This document shows, in pieces, positions 19,250 through 30,860 of a stretch of 64,000 bases of DNA. Both the position numbers and the translations under genes were made by a program. This DNA is from Gnetum montanum (lineage: Eukaryota; Streptophyta; Gnetopsida; Gnetales; Gnetaceae). How positions within the stretch are numbered: position 1 is the stretch's first letter; each line of letters opens with the position of its first letter. Location: contig MNCI01036200.1 of the NCBI GenBank assembly GCA_015680685.1, positions 186,665-250,664 on the forward strand, in the 5' to 3' direction. The notes under the pieces were generated by a model. That model saw only the letters and a list, made by a program, of their open reading frames with translations, ran no database searches and was not told the origin of the DNA.

Positions 19250-21879
19250 GCTGCTACCGAAATCCACGCAATAGCAGAGTTGCAAGTTCTTAACTCAGTA
19301 ACAACAAAATCTGATATATCATATTTGTACTGTATGGTCCTTGTATGGAGCAGACGCAGCTCCTGTATTATATGGGTATTGTTAAGAGTCACGGGCGCCA
19401 TAATGGGTGACTCTGATTTCATTTCATATCAGGTGCTTCGGCCCACGCCCGCGTACAATGACTTGCACATGGATGGATAGATGCATAGTGGGTACTTCGC
19501 ATTTTCCGCTTTCCCATCCCACAACTACCACCTGTTTTTAATGATGATACTGGTTGCAGTTTTTGAGTGGGATTCTCTATTTCTAAAAGGTTAGGGTGTC
19601 TATCCAGGAGAATTAGAGAAGAACATGCCTGTGTCGATTCAGGATAAAACTTACAGTTAGAAAACGCAAATTTTATAGGAATCTAACAGATAGATTGTCC
19701 CTGTCTAACAAAATATGAATCCCTGAATCCCTGACTGACAGCATGGGGAGGCACCTCTTACATTCCCAGCGAACATCATCAAGAGGGCCCAACGGTTGCA
19801 TGCCGAGGCCACCAGCCAAGGCTAGTCTAAAGAGGTTAATATTACATCTTTGGGTTTCATCTAATAAAATGGAGCCCACCGGAATAGCCACAATCCAATT
19901 TACTTTTACTTTGGCTATTTATATCAAGATGCTCTCCATTTTGTCATGTTACGGTTGTCATGTTACGGTTTTTCGATTATAGCATTGCTAATATTTAAAG
20001 CAGTATGTTATTTGTCACATGCATTGTTTTTAGTATCGCATGGCATGGCTTTTAATTTTGAGTGGCATTCATATAAACATTTACAAAGATAGTTACTGTT
20101 AGCTGAAAACCATGTACAATTGAAATTAATTATGAAAGATCATGGTTTTGTGAAAGAAATAAAGATAAATTGTGTAGCAGTTTACAAGTGTAGGGCTTCT
20201 CAAATCAAATGGTCATGGTTAACCATACCTACTAACCAAAAACCATAGCATATGACCCAGCCCTCCTTAAGGCAATGGCAAATATCTCTAATAATTTAAA
20301 TGCTTTCATTTTAGCTTTAGCCTTGTCACAGTTTGGATTGCTTGAATTATACCATTTTGGATTTTTTAAATTATACATTTTTCTCTAAATGCGTTATCCT
20401 AACACAAATTTTGGATTACTTAAATTGTACCATTGATGTGCCAAGTAGATCCTTAGGGTTATTAATCATCATTGTGTAAGGTCATAATTTGATATTACCT
20501 AGTTTAAGTAATTAAAAGAAGGACTACTAATCCTCCAAATTTAACTATTGAATTAAATTGATTTTAAATTTTAATGATATGACTATGGTTTAGTTGTTTA
20601 TGAGCTTGTTGGTAAAGAACCTATTACTATGAAGTTGCATGTTCAATTCTAAGGTATGCATACAACTAACTCATTCAAAGTTAGAAAGACTTTTACAAAA
20701 GACTCCATCATGACTTCAATCAATCTAGGCGTATGCATAATCATAGTTTCCATTTTAAGTTCAATTAATATATCACTTCTAAATATTATGAATATAAGAT
20801 AGAATACAAAAACAGATCATTGAAGCTCTATTTTTTTTTATTTTTTTGCTTTTTGTTTTTTTTTCCCTAGAGAGAAATATATACCTCCAAGTTACGTGCC
20901 TAGCACACTAATGTGGCAAAACTTATATATAGCATATTACATCTTATGCTTTTTTTTCCAATCAACAGCACATACATCTTAGATATCTTTGAAATGCAAA
21001 ACAAAAGGTTGGATTGATTGATAGCTGTACATTAATAGCAAGGCTCATTCTATGGTTTGGTACATAGTGGAAAATGTGTTGTTAATTTTTTTAAAGTTTA
21101 AAACACCTTCATTTTACAATGGTTGCCATGTTGACAAATCATTTTTGGCATGCTAAAATAACAAATGCCAATGTATGTAATATGTTAAAAGAATATGTAA
21201 TCATTCACAACCAATTTAACCATAATTAATTATGGATTATAACTCCATAATTTGGCCCTTTGCCCAAAGCATGACATTATGACCGCTATACAATTGGATG
21301 CTTGGGTGGTCTTAGCATCATCTCATCTTCACCAAATCAAAGGATGTGTGAGGCATAATTTAAGTCGTGATCTCTGCCTCTTATGAAAACTTGATCTATG
21401 CTTGTTGTAAATCTCAAAGTAAGAAGACTTGGATTTCTAAGGCTTGCTAGGAGCTAGAGCCATTGCTAGGATTTTCATATGCTGTCTCTAGGATAATCTC
21501 TTGTATTCTTGATGTATTTCTTCTAATTCTATATTGAATTTCTATTTTTGCTGCTTATTATTGCTTTATTATCCTACTTAATCGAGGTATAAATTAACAT
21601 ATAAGACAATAATATGCTACTAAGGGTAGATCCATTATACATAATATTGATAAATCCCAAATGCAATTAACTTATAAAAGGATCATCACCAAGAGTTACA
21701 ATGCTTATCCAACCAAGAGGGTTGGTGGATAAGTAAAAGCCTAACCTCTTCAAGTGGTTGTGTGTAGGCTTAAATCCAGGTCTTTGACTTGAGAAACAAT
21801 CACCTTACCATCACTTCAAATGCAATTATATCATAAGCTTATCCAAATTCCCTTTAATATTAAGTTGCAAAATGCTTTG
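19250..21879. other. Intergenic region upstream of the PMEI gene
   Basis: About 2.6 kb with no coding signal I can support. Poly(T) runs near 20830-20870 and 20949, and a short doubled GTCATGTTACGG at 19947-19970. The right end grades into the LINE that becomes readable near 21880. Confidence 0.45.
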
Positions 21880-22858
21880 GATTCTACAAAGGTTGCTAAG
21901 TAAGCCTAGATGTTCATCAAGCTAAGAGCTCTCTCATTAAAAGTCAACTTTCATGGCTAAAAATCCAAAATCAAAACTACTGAAAAATTTAAATATCTTA
22001 AAGAAAATAATCATTTACCTTCCATTGGGAAAATTCATGATGGACATACTTTTCTCCATGAGCCAAAGGAAATTACCAAAATTATTAATCTTCATTTTTA
22101 AAGAATCTTTTCCTTAAAAGGCTTTGATGAGAATGCCTTCCAAGTAGCTACTTCTCATATTTCTTACTTTGTAAAACTTGAACATAATTAATTACTTGAT
22201 GGATATATTTCTCTATATGAGTTAAAGGTTGTTTTTTTTAGCATGGTTAGTGGCAAAGCTCTTGGTTTTAATGGTTATCATCTTGAATGTTTTAAATTTC
22301 ATTAGGACTTGATTGTTATTGATCTTTATTCTACCATTATGGAAGGCTTTTGCAAGGATAGTTTATGAAGCTATTTTAATAAAGAGTTATCAAACTTATT
22401 CTTTAAGAAAGAGACTTAACTTATATTGGCAATTGGCAACTTATTACTCTACTCAACAATATTTATAAAATTTTAAACAAGTGTCTTACTAAGCATCTAT
22501 AAGTTATTCTTCCAAATATTGTTTATTAAGAACAAACATGATTTGTTTAAAATAGATATATTCTTGATAATGTTATTGCTCTTTGGGAAGGTATGCAGTT
22601 AGCAGAAGACTCCAATCAAAATATTGTTTTTATTAAACTTGACTATGCCAAAGCTTATAATGAAATTGAATAGGGATTTATCCTTGCTTACTTCATAAAC
22701 TTAGTTTTAGTATTAAATTTATGAATATGATTCATTTTCCTTTTACTAATACTAATACTTATGTTGCTACAAAAACAAGTATAATGAGCTAGATATGTGT
22801 TCTAATTCCTTAGTTATTTATGCTTTTTGTTGATTTTTTGTATTATGCCCTTCATCAT
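21880..22858 (+). pseudogene. L1-type LINE reverse transcriptase, left part (interrupted by element D)
   Basis: Plus-strand RT fingers and palm of a non-LTR retrotransposon in broken frames. In order: SMVSGKALGFNGYHLECFKF (about 22235-22300), LILANWQL and TLLNNIYKILNKCLTKHL (about 22415-22495), RYILDNVIALWEGMQLAEDS (about 22550-22610) and NIVFIKLDYAKAYNEIE (about 22620-22670). These follow the plant L1 RT pattern (gK..G.dG; LLN..YKI..K.L; ILDN; K.D..KAyD). The fragment stops exactly at the target-site duplication ATCAT before element D and resumes at 48787. At least six stops. It carries no upstream endonuclease that I can read. Confidence 0.75.
22854..22858. other. Target-site duplication of element D, left copy
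   Basis: ATCAT directly before the LTR end TGATGAG. The same five bases follow the other LTR at 48782-48786. Reading frames of the LINE are compatible across the duplication. Confidence 0.85.
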
Positions 22859-23623
22859 TGATGAGTAGTGAGGTACCCCTATGCTCAACCATATGAATAC
22901 AAGCGTTTCATGCACGATCCAGTCGAATTCCAAGGATGAAGTGCCTATGCGCCTTTGTGGAACAAGGGTAGGTTGGTTGATCGTTGTCTTCCCAAGCTTA
23001 CTTGTATGTCACGATTGTATGGTTAAGTAAGCTTGAGGCATATGATTTTTATAGCTTTTACGTTTTTATGTCCTGCTGCTAATAAGGGAGGAGAGAGAGA
23101 TAACTAAGTGACTAATTTAACTTAACTACTGATTAACCAGGCTTTAACTAATCCTAACACTAGTATCTGTTCTCACTTGTCGTACACATCCTGAACCAGT
23201 GCAACACTACTAGTATTACCAAATGCTAATTGTTACTGGGTTACCAAGTGTTACACGCATGCTCAAATTGATCGTACTGAGTGTAATTTAATGATTTGCT
23301 TAATTGATCAAAATGAATTGTTGTGCTAATAATAGAAATGTAAAGTGCATAAAATAAAATAAAATAAAATAAATGCATAAGAAAATAAAATAAAAAAAAT
23401 GTGCAAGAAAACAAATCTCAAGTGCTACAAGGATGAATGAAAGAGCTCGTCTTTATTGTCATACATAAGGTGTGCTCAGGTACACAATGCTCGAATAAAG
23501 ATCCATCCACACTTCGACCTCCTGCTGCAATTACTTGGAAAATAGTCTAACCTTTGAAAAAACTACAAGAGTTTCCTACTTGACTGCTACCAGAATTTTT
23601 TTCCAATTATGCACCTGGGCACT

Positions 23624-23632
23624 GTATTTATA
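23624..23632 (-). promoter_or_regulatory. TATA box of element D 3' LTR
   Basis: TATAAATAC on the minus strand, between the U3 array and R. Confidence 0.7.
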
Positions 23633-23639
23633 GACTTGG

Positions 23640-23878
23640 AAGCAACTACTCTAATAATTAGAGTAACTGCTCTAATAATTAGAATAACTACTCCAATAAT
23701 AACCACTCTAATTATTAAAGTAACCACTCTAATAATCACTGCTCTAATAATTAAAGTAATAGCTCCAATAATAACCACTTTAATTATTAGAGTAATCGCT
23801 CCAATAATAACCACTCTAATAATTAGAGTAACAGCTCCAATAATAACTTCTTCAATAATTAGAGTAACCACTTCATCA
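23640..23878. repeat. U3 array of TCTAATAATTAGA-type inverted repeats (element D, 3' LTR)
   Basis: About seven or eight palindromic units CTCTAATAATTAGAG (variously decayed) alternate with CCAATAATAACCA spacers, giving a period near 38 bp in the middle part. Open reading frames seen on both strands here are a by-product of the repeat and its lack of stop codons. Confidence 0.85.
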
Positions 23879-23892
23879 TACCCCCATGACTG
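23879..23892 (-). other. Polypurine tract of element D
   Basis: CAGTCATGGGGGTA on the minus strand, next to the LTR start. Confidence 0.75.
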
Positions 23893-25854
23893 AATGAAAA
23901 CTCATCTTCGAGTTCCTTACAAAATATTGGGAAGGTATGGGATTATTGACTAATTGACAACTGACGGTGGAATGGGATGATAGACTCAACGCGCCCAGTG
24001 AACGGATCAATAAGATATTACAACATTAGTGTTCATGACCATTGTGGTGAAAACTCGTACATAAATGACATCCAAGTCTTTATTTGGTAGCTTGCAGAGA
24101 AAGAGAGAGAGAAAATAAAGCGTGTTGCTACTAATGCTAAGATTGTGCCTTCTGTTGTTTATCCGTAGCCACGCCACTAGACTTGCTCTTTTCATAAATG
24201 CTCCAGTTCTGGTCCATCCTAAGTGCTTCTCCCAAGTCCAATCCATTGTTTGTATGATTGCCATCTACACACACAACATAGTCACAAATGAGCAAGGATA
24301 AATAAACCACAATGTAGTTGATACCTTGCCTCGATATGAAGTGCATTAGCTGAGTTGTGGTTATGGAAGAAACTAGTTCAGAGATTTATCACAGGTGACT
24401 ACCCAAGGTGTATGGGTTAGGTGAATAGTAAAATGAATAAAATTGAAAAATTTGTGCTAGGGCCCCCACAACTAAGAGCGAACCTTTGGTAGCTATAAGA
24501 GGGAAAAATGTGAGGAACAAGAAAGATGGGAAAAAATAACAACAACAACATCAATAAAATGGATGTCATGGATGGGGATGAAACAAGAAATTATTGATTG
24601 CAGAAAATGTTTAAGAACAAGAAGTTAACAATTGCACCAAAAAGGAATGTCAGTGGATCCTCCCCACAGTAGGCTCATGTCTTTTATGCCTTGACAAACC
24701 TACAAACCAAAGAGTCCGTAGGCTCTAGGAATGTCATTTGGAAGCAAGAGTTAAAAGCTTACCCACAAGAATTCACCAAGGAAAAATAATGCATCAACCT
24801 AGAATGGACTAATGATAAAACTGGAAATGAGGTGGAAAATGGAAAGAAAGATGGAGATGAGAGAATGGAATGGAATCCCAAGAACAAGGTTGTGTAAAGC
24901 CCCTTGTGTATTTTATGGTTAATGTGACTAAGTAGAACTCATCCCAAATCCAGACTCAAACAAACCACATCTAGTGACCTCGCATCAACACACTTGACCA
25001 ATCCATCCACTTGAAGCAACAAGAATGCTTCCACAAAGAGTCACCACCATTTCGAGGAGAGCGAGGTGGAGAAGTAGGAAGTGAGAAAGGGCCTTAGTTA
25101 GAGGAAACCTTCAAGCATGGGTAACATGTCTTTCCAGTTCCATAACCAATGCTTGTAGCCCATATTGCTTTATTATGTCTAAGGGGTGTGCTTTGAATTC
25201 TCACTCTTTTTTTTATTTTTATTTTTGTGAGAACTACACCATGCAAAGACTTATTTTATTCACTCAGCTTCTCAATTTTTGAACAATGTCAGAATGGCAA
25301 AAAACCCAAGAAAAAGCATCCAAGCACCTAAGAGAATGGCCAGCACAAATACACCAAATCCCCTTGAAGTCACACCCTTTTCATCCTTTGAGTCTTTCCT
25401 TGGTTTGAAAAGTACTCAGCCACCAATTCATTAAAATTTTACTTAGAAAAAAGGGACTGTACAGTTCCAAGCCAAAGGAAACCATAGAGTTATATGAATG
25501 AGTGGATTGCATGGACTCATTGCCTATTTTACCAAAAGAACCATACCTTAATATCAGCATCATAATTCAAAGGTAAAAACCAAACATTAGCAATCAATAT
25601 GATATAATTCAATCCACCATCATGAGCATTTATTGGATGATGAATAAAAGTAATCAAGCAAACAAAGAAATAGCAAAAATATGAATGATGGTGTAAAAAA
25701 AAATAAGAAAAGTTGAAAGAATGTATAAAACAAAAAATGTGTAAGAAAAAAATTCAAAAAGAACTGAGGGCCTAAAATGGTTAGCATAGGTAGCCATCTC
25801 CCCTACGATTGAGTTGGAAGGAAGAGATCTAAAATAGTGACTAGGGTTATCCAT
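23893..25854 (-). other. 3' non-coding region of element D
   Basis: No coding signal. It runs colinear with A's 3' region (10545-8676) and gives the correct orientation and content for the segment that is inverted and gapped in A. In D about 220 bp (roughly 24920-25145) are present that A's gap has lost. Confidence 0.7.
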
Positions 25855-26433
25855 CAACAGAGGTAGCATGTGTACTAGCAATCCTAAGCTCATGGAAAGG
25901 TTTGGTTTGTTGCACGTTGACCAAAATTTTCTTATCCAAGCTCTTAGGTTTGTATATTATCATGGCCCCTGAAGGAAAATTTGCATAGATAATATAAGGT
26001 CCTTCCCATAGTGTTTGAAATTAAGTATGTTGTGGCACATGTGTGGGATTCCAGTAGAGAACCTTATCTCATGGCTAATATTTAACTAGCCTAATTCTTA
26101 GGTCATGACGTTGTTTATTGAAGGCCTTGTGCAATTCGCTAGATGACAAGGCAGCTAATCAGTTTTCATCTAGCAAGTTAAGGGTTACTAATTGTTGTTT
26201 TTGTGCTAGATCAAGGTTAAGGTTGAGGTCACATGTTGTGGATAGCGTTGGTAATTTACCGTACACTAAATCATAGGGAGAGTAGCTTGTATGGATTTTC
26301 TTTGTGGAGTGGTATGTCCAAAGAGCATTGTTCAGTTTAGTGCTCCAGTCTCACCTAAACTTGCTAATGGTTCTTATCAATATCTTTGTAATCTCCCTGT
26401 TGGTAACTTCTGCTTGACTGTTCACTTGGGGGT
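25855..26433 (-). pseudogene. Integrase C-terminal part of element D
   Basis: Minus-strand broken frames give the end of the integrase catalytic domain and its tail: NREITKI, NNALWTYHSTKK, YSPYDLVYGKLPTL, then CDLNLNLDLAQKQQLVTLNL, LHKAFNKQRHDLRI and FQTLWEGPYIIYANFPSGA. The ALW-Y(R/H)(T/S)..K..(T/S).-SP(Y/F)-LVYGK pattern is typical of Athila-type integrases. The text is cut at 26433 by the 3' LTR of element E. The catalytic residues and the zinc-binding HHCC part are not in the window, having been lost at the other E boundary (43202/43203). Several stops. Confidence 0.75.
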
Positions 26434-27161
26434 TGTAACGATGGAAAACGTCAATCACTGGAAAATACCGAACGAAGATCCGTGTACATAGTTTTAACCA
26501 TGAATTCGTGTGAGGGCCGTGCTAGAGATAAAACGAATCCGCGGTGCCTTGAACGGTTTTGTCGATCAGACAGGGACTTACTTAACCAGTAAATTAACGA
26601 ATATCGTGACAATATACGTATTATATAGATATTCCATGAAACAAATTGATTCGATGAATCATAGAAGGAGTAGAAAACAATGTAAATAACTTGAAATAAC
26701 GACAACGTCAACGCGACAAGGAAAATCAGATTTAGAAAAGATGCGCAATTCCAAGATCTATGTTTTGACTCGAAGGCTAAGTATATTGTATACAAAGTTC
26801 CAACAACAAACTCTGCTTATCTTGTGTGAAGCATAAACAAAACAACAAGAATGAAGGAGTACAGAATGAAGCTCGATCTACCTCGTAAGCCAAAAGTGAA
26901 ATGCAAGGAAGGTCAAGTCTGGAGGTCTATCGATCAACTGTTTCTGATCAATAAACCTTGCCAATCATACGAGATGATCTCTCGATCTCTAATCTACTCT
27001 TTTTGCCTTCGTTAGTCTTTGCTCAAAGCTACTAATGATCGCCAAATGAAGAGAACTATATTTTTGCCAAAAGACTAATCGCTCCTGCTACCAATGCTCA
27101 AACAATGTCTTTTGTCTTTACAAAAGGAAGGAAGATCCCTTTTTTTTTCCACCAACTGGAG

Positions 27162-27170
27162 TATTTATAG
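27162..27170 (-). promoter_or_regulatory. TATA box of element E 3' LTR
   Basis: CTATAAATAC on the minus strand. The related LTR at 62403-64000 has CTATAAATAC in the matching place (63262-63271). Confidence 0.7.
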
Positions 27171-27329
27171 GTTCAGTATTACGTGGAGAAGGCATGGCCC
27201 TGATGACACGTGTCTCAAACTTTCAAAATGCCATTGACTTGGCCAATTTTATGTTGAAAATGGTCATGTCGCATCACATTTTGGGCAAAGTACGCTGTCA
27301 ACCACTCCTGCTGAAGCCGCCTTATGATT

Positions 27330-27840
27330 ATGCTACGATATGCTGATAAGCGTATTGCTACGTATGGATAGCAGGTGCGTGTCTGTACTGCATTAGCTGG
27401 CCTTACGCTGTATTATACTTGTTTACATTGCCTAGCATGACAGAGCGTAATAGAGCATAGAAGTAGTTAACTCAAGCTGCTATACGCTTATTTACGCCGC
27501 AAAGCGTAATCGAGCGTAAAATGGTCAACTTCACAATAAGTTACGCTTGTTTACGCTACGTAGCATAATAAACGTAAAGCGACTAATTTGCAAAAGAAGA
27601 AGTCAATTTTCCACGCTTCTTTGGACTCTGACTTTGGCTTCCTCAAAGCTCATTACACTGCTCCACGTAATGGAACATAAATTCAGCCTTGAACAAAAGA
27701 CTTAGCGGTATATGCGACAAGTCTTATATCACGCTGCTTAGGCCTTAAACTTTGTCGAATTCACCGAAGCAAGTTACTTTATGATATTAGGCTACATTAA
27801 GCAGAGTTACGCTGAGCGACATTATGCTATGTTGCGTAAT
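27330..27840. repeat. Degenerate TTACGCT/AGCGTAA dyad array in U3 of element E
   Basis: At least five imperfect inverted repeats of the form TTACGCTT...AGCGTAA, for example near 27480-27520 (TACGCTTATTTACGCC then AAGCGTAATCGAGCGTA), 27540-27580 and 27807-27852. They are more decayed than the eight well-paired hairpins of the related LTR at 62489-63014. Confidence 0.65.
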
Positions 27841-28007
27841 GTAGCGTAAAGAGATAAAAGAAAGTAAGGTTGGAATTTGTAAGAAACTTGGAGACTTGAT
27901 GTTGTGCACCTCTTTGCCTTGTTCTGTCTTCTGGATTTCTGTTGCAAACTTTTGCCCGAATCGTGAATCTTCGACCTAGGCCAATTCACAATTTTCATGG
28001 TGTTTCA

Positions 28008-28022
28008 ATGGCCCCTCTTTGT
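28008..28022 (-). other. Polypurine tract of element E
   Basis: CAAAGAGGGGCCAT on the minus strand, immediately before LTR start TGAAACACC. Confidence 0.65.
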
Positions 28023-29199
28023 TGACATTTAGAGGGCTTACCCGGAAGACCTCGACAAAGAATACGAAACATCAGATGGGTAAAAGTACCAACAGTGTTC
28101 ATCGACGGTTACTCAAGTGTCGCCCCATCAATGTAGAAGTGCAGAAATGAGGGAAATGGGAGATAAAATGGTACGGGAGGGAATTCTTACAGAGGTAAGA
28201 GGAGAGAGGTTCGGGGAAGACTCAAAAGAGGTTTGGGCAAGACTCAAGTGTGTGAGTATAGCTTTTCGCACATAAGCAATTAGGCCTCCTGCTACGATTG
28301 CATTTGCATGGAGTTGTGCCATCAAATTGTAGATGAAGGGGCTTGCATAGATGAATTGTGTTGCGTTTGCATGGCCTGGATGAGTTGTGTTTCATCCATT
28401 TTGCTGACTCCCTTTTTTTTTGGGCGTCCACTAGGCGAGTTGTGTTGCACCAATTCATGGACTTGACTGTAATGCAGATGCATAAAGTGTATGCTGCGTA
28501 TTCACATTTTGTACAAAGAAAGCAAATGGAATGGTTAAGGAGGGGAATAAGAGCAAGAGGTAGGATTATAAGGAAAACAAGGTTGCGCTCCTAAGTAGAC
28601 AGGCTAACCTAAGCAGCCATCTCAAAACATTATTTGTACTTTAGTGCTCAGGTGAACGTATTTTTGAACGACGTCCTCGTAGCAAGTAACCTACAATCAA
28701 AGAAGAAAATAGAGGACACCATTTCTCAGCCGAATCACTGGAGAAGTTGTTGAAACAAGTACCATTCGGGGCAAGAAAGAGTGAGCGGGCCATGAGCACA
28801 GGACCATAGCAAGAGGCCAGGGTCTCAATGTTGATGCTCGGCCCAGCATATCGCCGCCAAAGAAAATCAGACTCATCGCACCCAACTAGTTATGCAAAGA
28901 ACCAGCTAGGTGAATCTGTGAAGCCAAAGTCTGATAGTGATGGTGAACGGAGATCCCCAAGGTCGTGGTTGATGAGAACTCCTTTGGGGCTTTGGACGAC
29001 GAAACTAACCTCTCAGAGGTGCCACCGCTGAAATGGGTGTAGTGACAGCATCTCCGAGGGATCAGTAGTATGCCTTTCAGCATATCCAAGGAATCAGCAG
29101 AATGCCCATGACGTAGCGATGCTGGGGCTGTCCCAACATCCCACCTTGTTCGTTTTGTAGCTACGTAGAGACGCTTACGCTCACTTGATTCGTATGTTA
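28023..29199 (-). other. 3' non-coding region of element E, unique part
   Basis: Over 1.1 kb between the tandem array and the polypurine tract. Several short open stretches exist on both strands, but none resembles a known protein and none is long. I see no structure beyond this. Confidence 0.5.
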
Positions 29200-29735
29200 G
29201 CGGTCTGTAGGTCCCAGTTTTAAGTCTTGGTAGACTGCTGTTGCTGGTTTTAAGTCCCAGCAGACCATGGTCCTGGTTTAAAGTCTGGGTAGACTGAAAA
29301 ATGCTAGTTTTATGTCATAGCGGATGGTGGTAGAGCTGATTTATGGTCTCAGTAGACCGTGCTGTGGATGTCAGTTTCATGTCATGACCCAGGGACAAAT
29401 CTATGTTGGTTTCACGTCTTAGCAAATGGATACTTACCTGTGCTAGTTTTATGTCATGGTAGACAGCTGATGCCAGTTTAGCGTCATGGCGGATGCGTGT
29501 AGGAAATGCCAATTTTACGTCTTGGTGGACCTATACAACACTACTAGTTTTACGTCGTAGCAGACGATTGCAATTTGCCAATTTTACGTCATGGTGGACG
29601 ATCGTTGCTAGTTTAGCATCGTGGCGGACGCATGTAGAAAGTGCCAGTTTTACTTCATGGTAGACGATTGTCGCCAGTTTAGCGTCGTGGTGGACGCATG
29701 AGGAGACTGCCAGTTTTATGTCGTAGCAGAAGATT
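29200..29735. repeat. Tandem array, about 16 degenerate units of about 33 bp, in 3' region of element E
   Basis: The core reads GCCAGTTTTACGTCATGGTGG (shown with typical bases), with a GTC...GAC dyad. I count 16 copies at about 29210, 29246, 29274, 29305, 29337, 29370, 29406, 29443, 29473, 29509, 29544, 29578, 29608, 29643, 29675 and 29710. Spacing varies between 28 and 37 bp. The short minus-strand open frames here (repeated HDAKLAT/HDVKLA) are read-throughs of the array. 3' tandem repeats are a known habit of Tat/Ogre elements. Confidence 0.85.
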
Positions 29736-29982
29736 GTTGCACATGACGTTAACACTAGATATGCAGCTAGATGTAGTATCAATTCAGGTATATATGGTTC
29801 ATGGGATTTGGTAACTCGTTGCTGTTGATATCTGCTAACTTGAACGCATCATTGCCTTACACGTCGGCCACTAAGAAAGGGCCCTCCCAGTTTGCAGAGA
29901 ATTTTCCTACTAGTTCGTGAACATCCTTGAGAACCAAATCTCCCTTCTCGATTGGGTGTTTTTGAAGATTATGATGGTGCTT

Positions 29983-30860
29983 CTACCTTTGCTTATCTTG
30001 ATACTTTTCTATGGTATCAAGCGTCTGTATTCGCTTCTCTTCTACTGAGTCCAAATCCATGATTCGAGACTTGGTGTGTTGAGCATCATTTATAATCGTG
30101 GAGAGGACCATCTGCAGAGAAGGAACTTGTAATTCAAGGGGCAACACCACCTCAGATCCATAGACTAAGCTATAGGGTGTACTGTCTGTAGCTGTTCTAC
30201 ATGTGGTATGATATGCCCATAGCACATAGAGGATCTTTTCATGCCATCGTCTCTTGTTACTGTTGAGCATTTTCTTGAGCAAATTGATAATGACTTTATT
30301 CATTATTTCAACTTGACCATTCACTTATGAGTAATAAGGCGAGGAAAAAGATTGTTTGATACCAAGGCTATCACAAAAAGATTTGGTTTCCACACTGCTA
30401 AATTGTGGCCCATTGTTGGTCATGATAGTCATCGGGAGGCCAAATCTAGTTACGATGTTGTCTAAAATGAAATGGTAGATCTTTTGGGATGTGATCTTTC
30501 GCAAAGGGATGGCTTCCACCCACTTCGTGAAATACTCAGTAGCGGTGATTATGAAGATGTGACCTGCGGAAGATTTTGGTGCAATAGGCCCTATAATGTC
30601 TAATCCCCATCGTTGAAAGGGCCATATAATTTGAGTCGTGTGTAGTTCCGTAGGCGACACATGTATAAGGTTTGCATAACATTGACACATGTCGCACATT
30701 TTAACCTTTGTAAGACAATATTTTTCCATATACGGCCAATAATATCCTAAGCGATGGATTTTAGCGACCATGGCTTGTGGGGCTACGTGTCCTCCGCATA
30801 GTCCCTTGTGAACTTCGTCGACTATACGTTGTGTTGATCTTTGTTAATGCAAGTAAGCAG
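29983..30860 (-). pseudogene. Integrase of element E
   Basis: Inserts the DNA copy into the host genome. Minus-strand order: the zinc-binding HHCC part VHKGLCGGHVAPQAM with later CDMCQ (about 30815-30680), core with GLDIIGP (first catalytic Asp, about 30605), YFTKWVEA, TRFGLPMTIMTNNGPQFSS (about 30410, where the second catalytic Asp of the usual T-D-N-G is Asn), and NGQVEIMNKVIINLLKK (catalytic Glu, about 30310). The tail follows with WHEKILYVLWAYHTTCRTAT, SPYSLVYGSEVVLPLELQVP-like text. A TAA stop splits the core between SSPYYS and VNGQVE (about 30325). It is directly downstream of the RNase H region and upstream of the 33-bp array. Two defects (D-to-N and the stop) make it inactive. Confidence 0.85.

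Larger units (their letters stand above)
22859..23878 (-). repeat. 3' LTR of element D
   Basis: 1020 bp, TGATGAAGTGG...CTCATCA on the minus strand. U3 array at 23640-23878, TATA box at 23624-23632, poly(A) signal AATAAAGACG near 23450 (minus), and a TTTTATTTTA-rich stretch near 23345-23400. Confidence 0.9.
26434..28007 (-). repeat. 3' LTR of element E
   Basis: 1574 bp, TGAAACACCATG...TCGTTACA on the minus strand. TATA box at 27162-27170. U3 of over 800 bp contains several TTACGCT/AGCGTAA dyads (27330-27840). R-U5 (26434-about 27138) matches the truncated 5' LTR at 42500-43202 nearly base for base and the R-U5 text at the window end (63960-64000, opposite strand). Confidence 0.9.

Noticed and set aside
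23587-23893. Long open frames on both strands (repeats of TLIIRV/IIGVV-type residues)
   Set aside because: They come from the palindromic TCTAATAATTAGA array of D's LTR. A palindromic repeat without stops stays open on both strands, and the composition is unlike any protein.
29200-29735. CRISPR-like look of the repeat array
   Set aside because: The setting is a plant retrotransposon. Units are degenerate, spacers are repeats of the same unit, and there are no cas-like genes.
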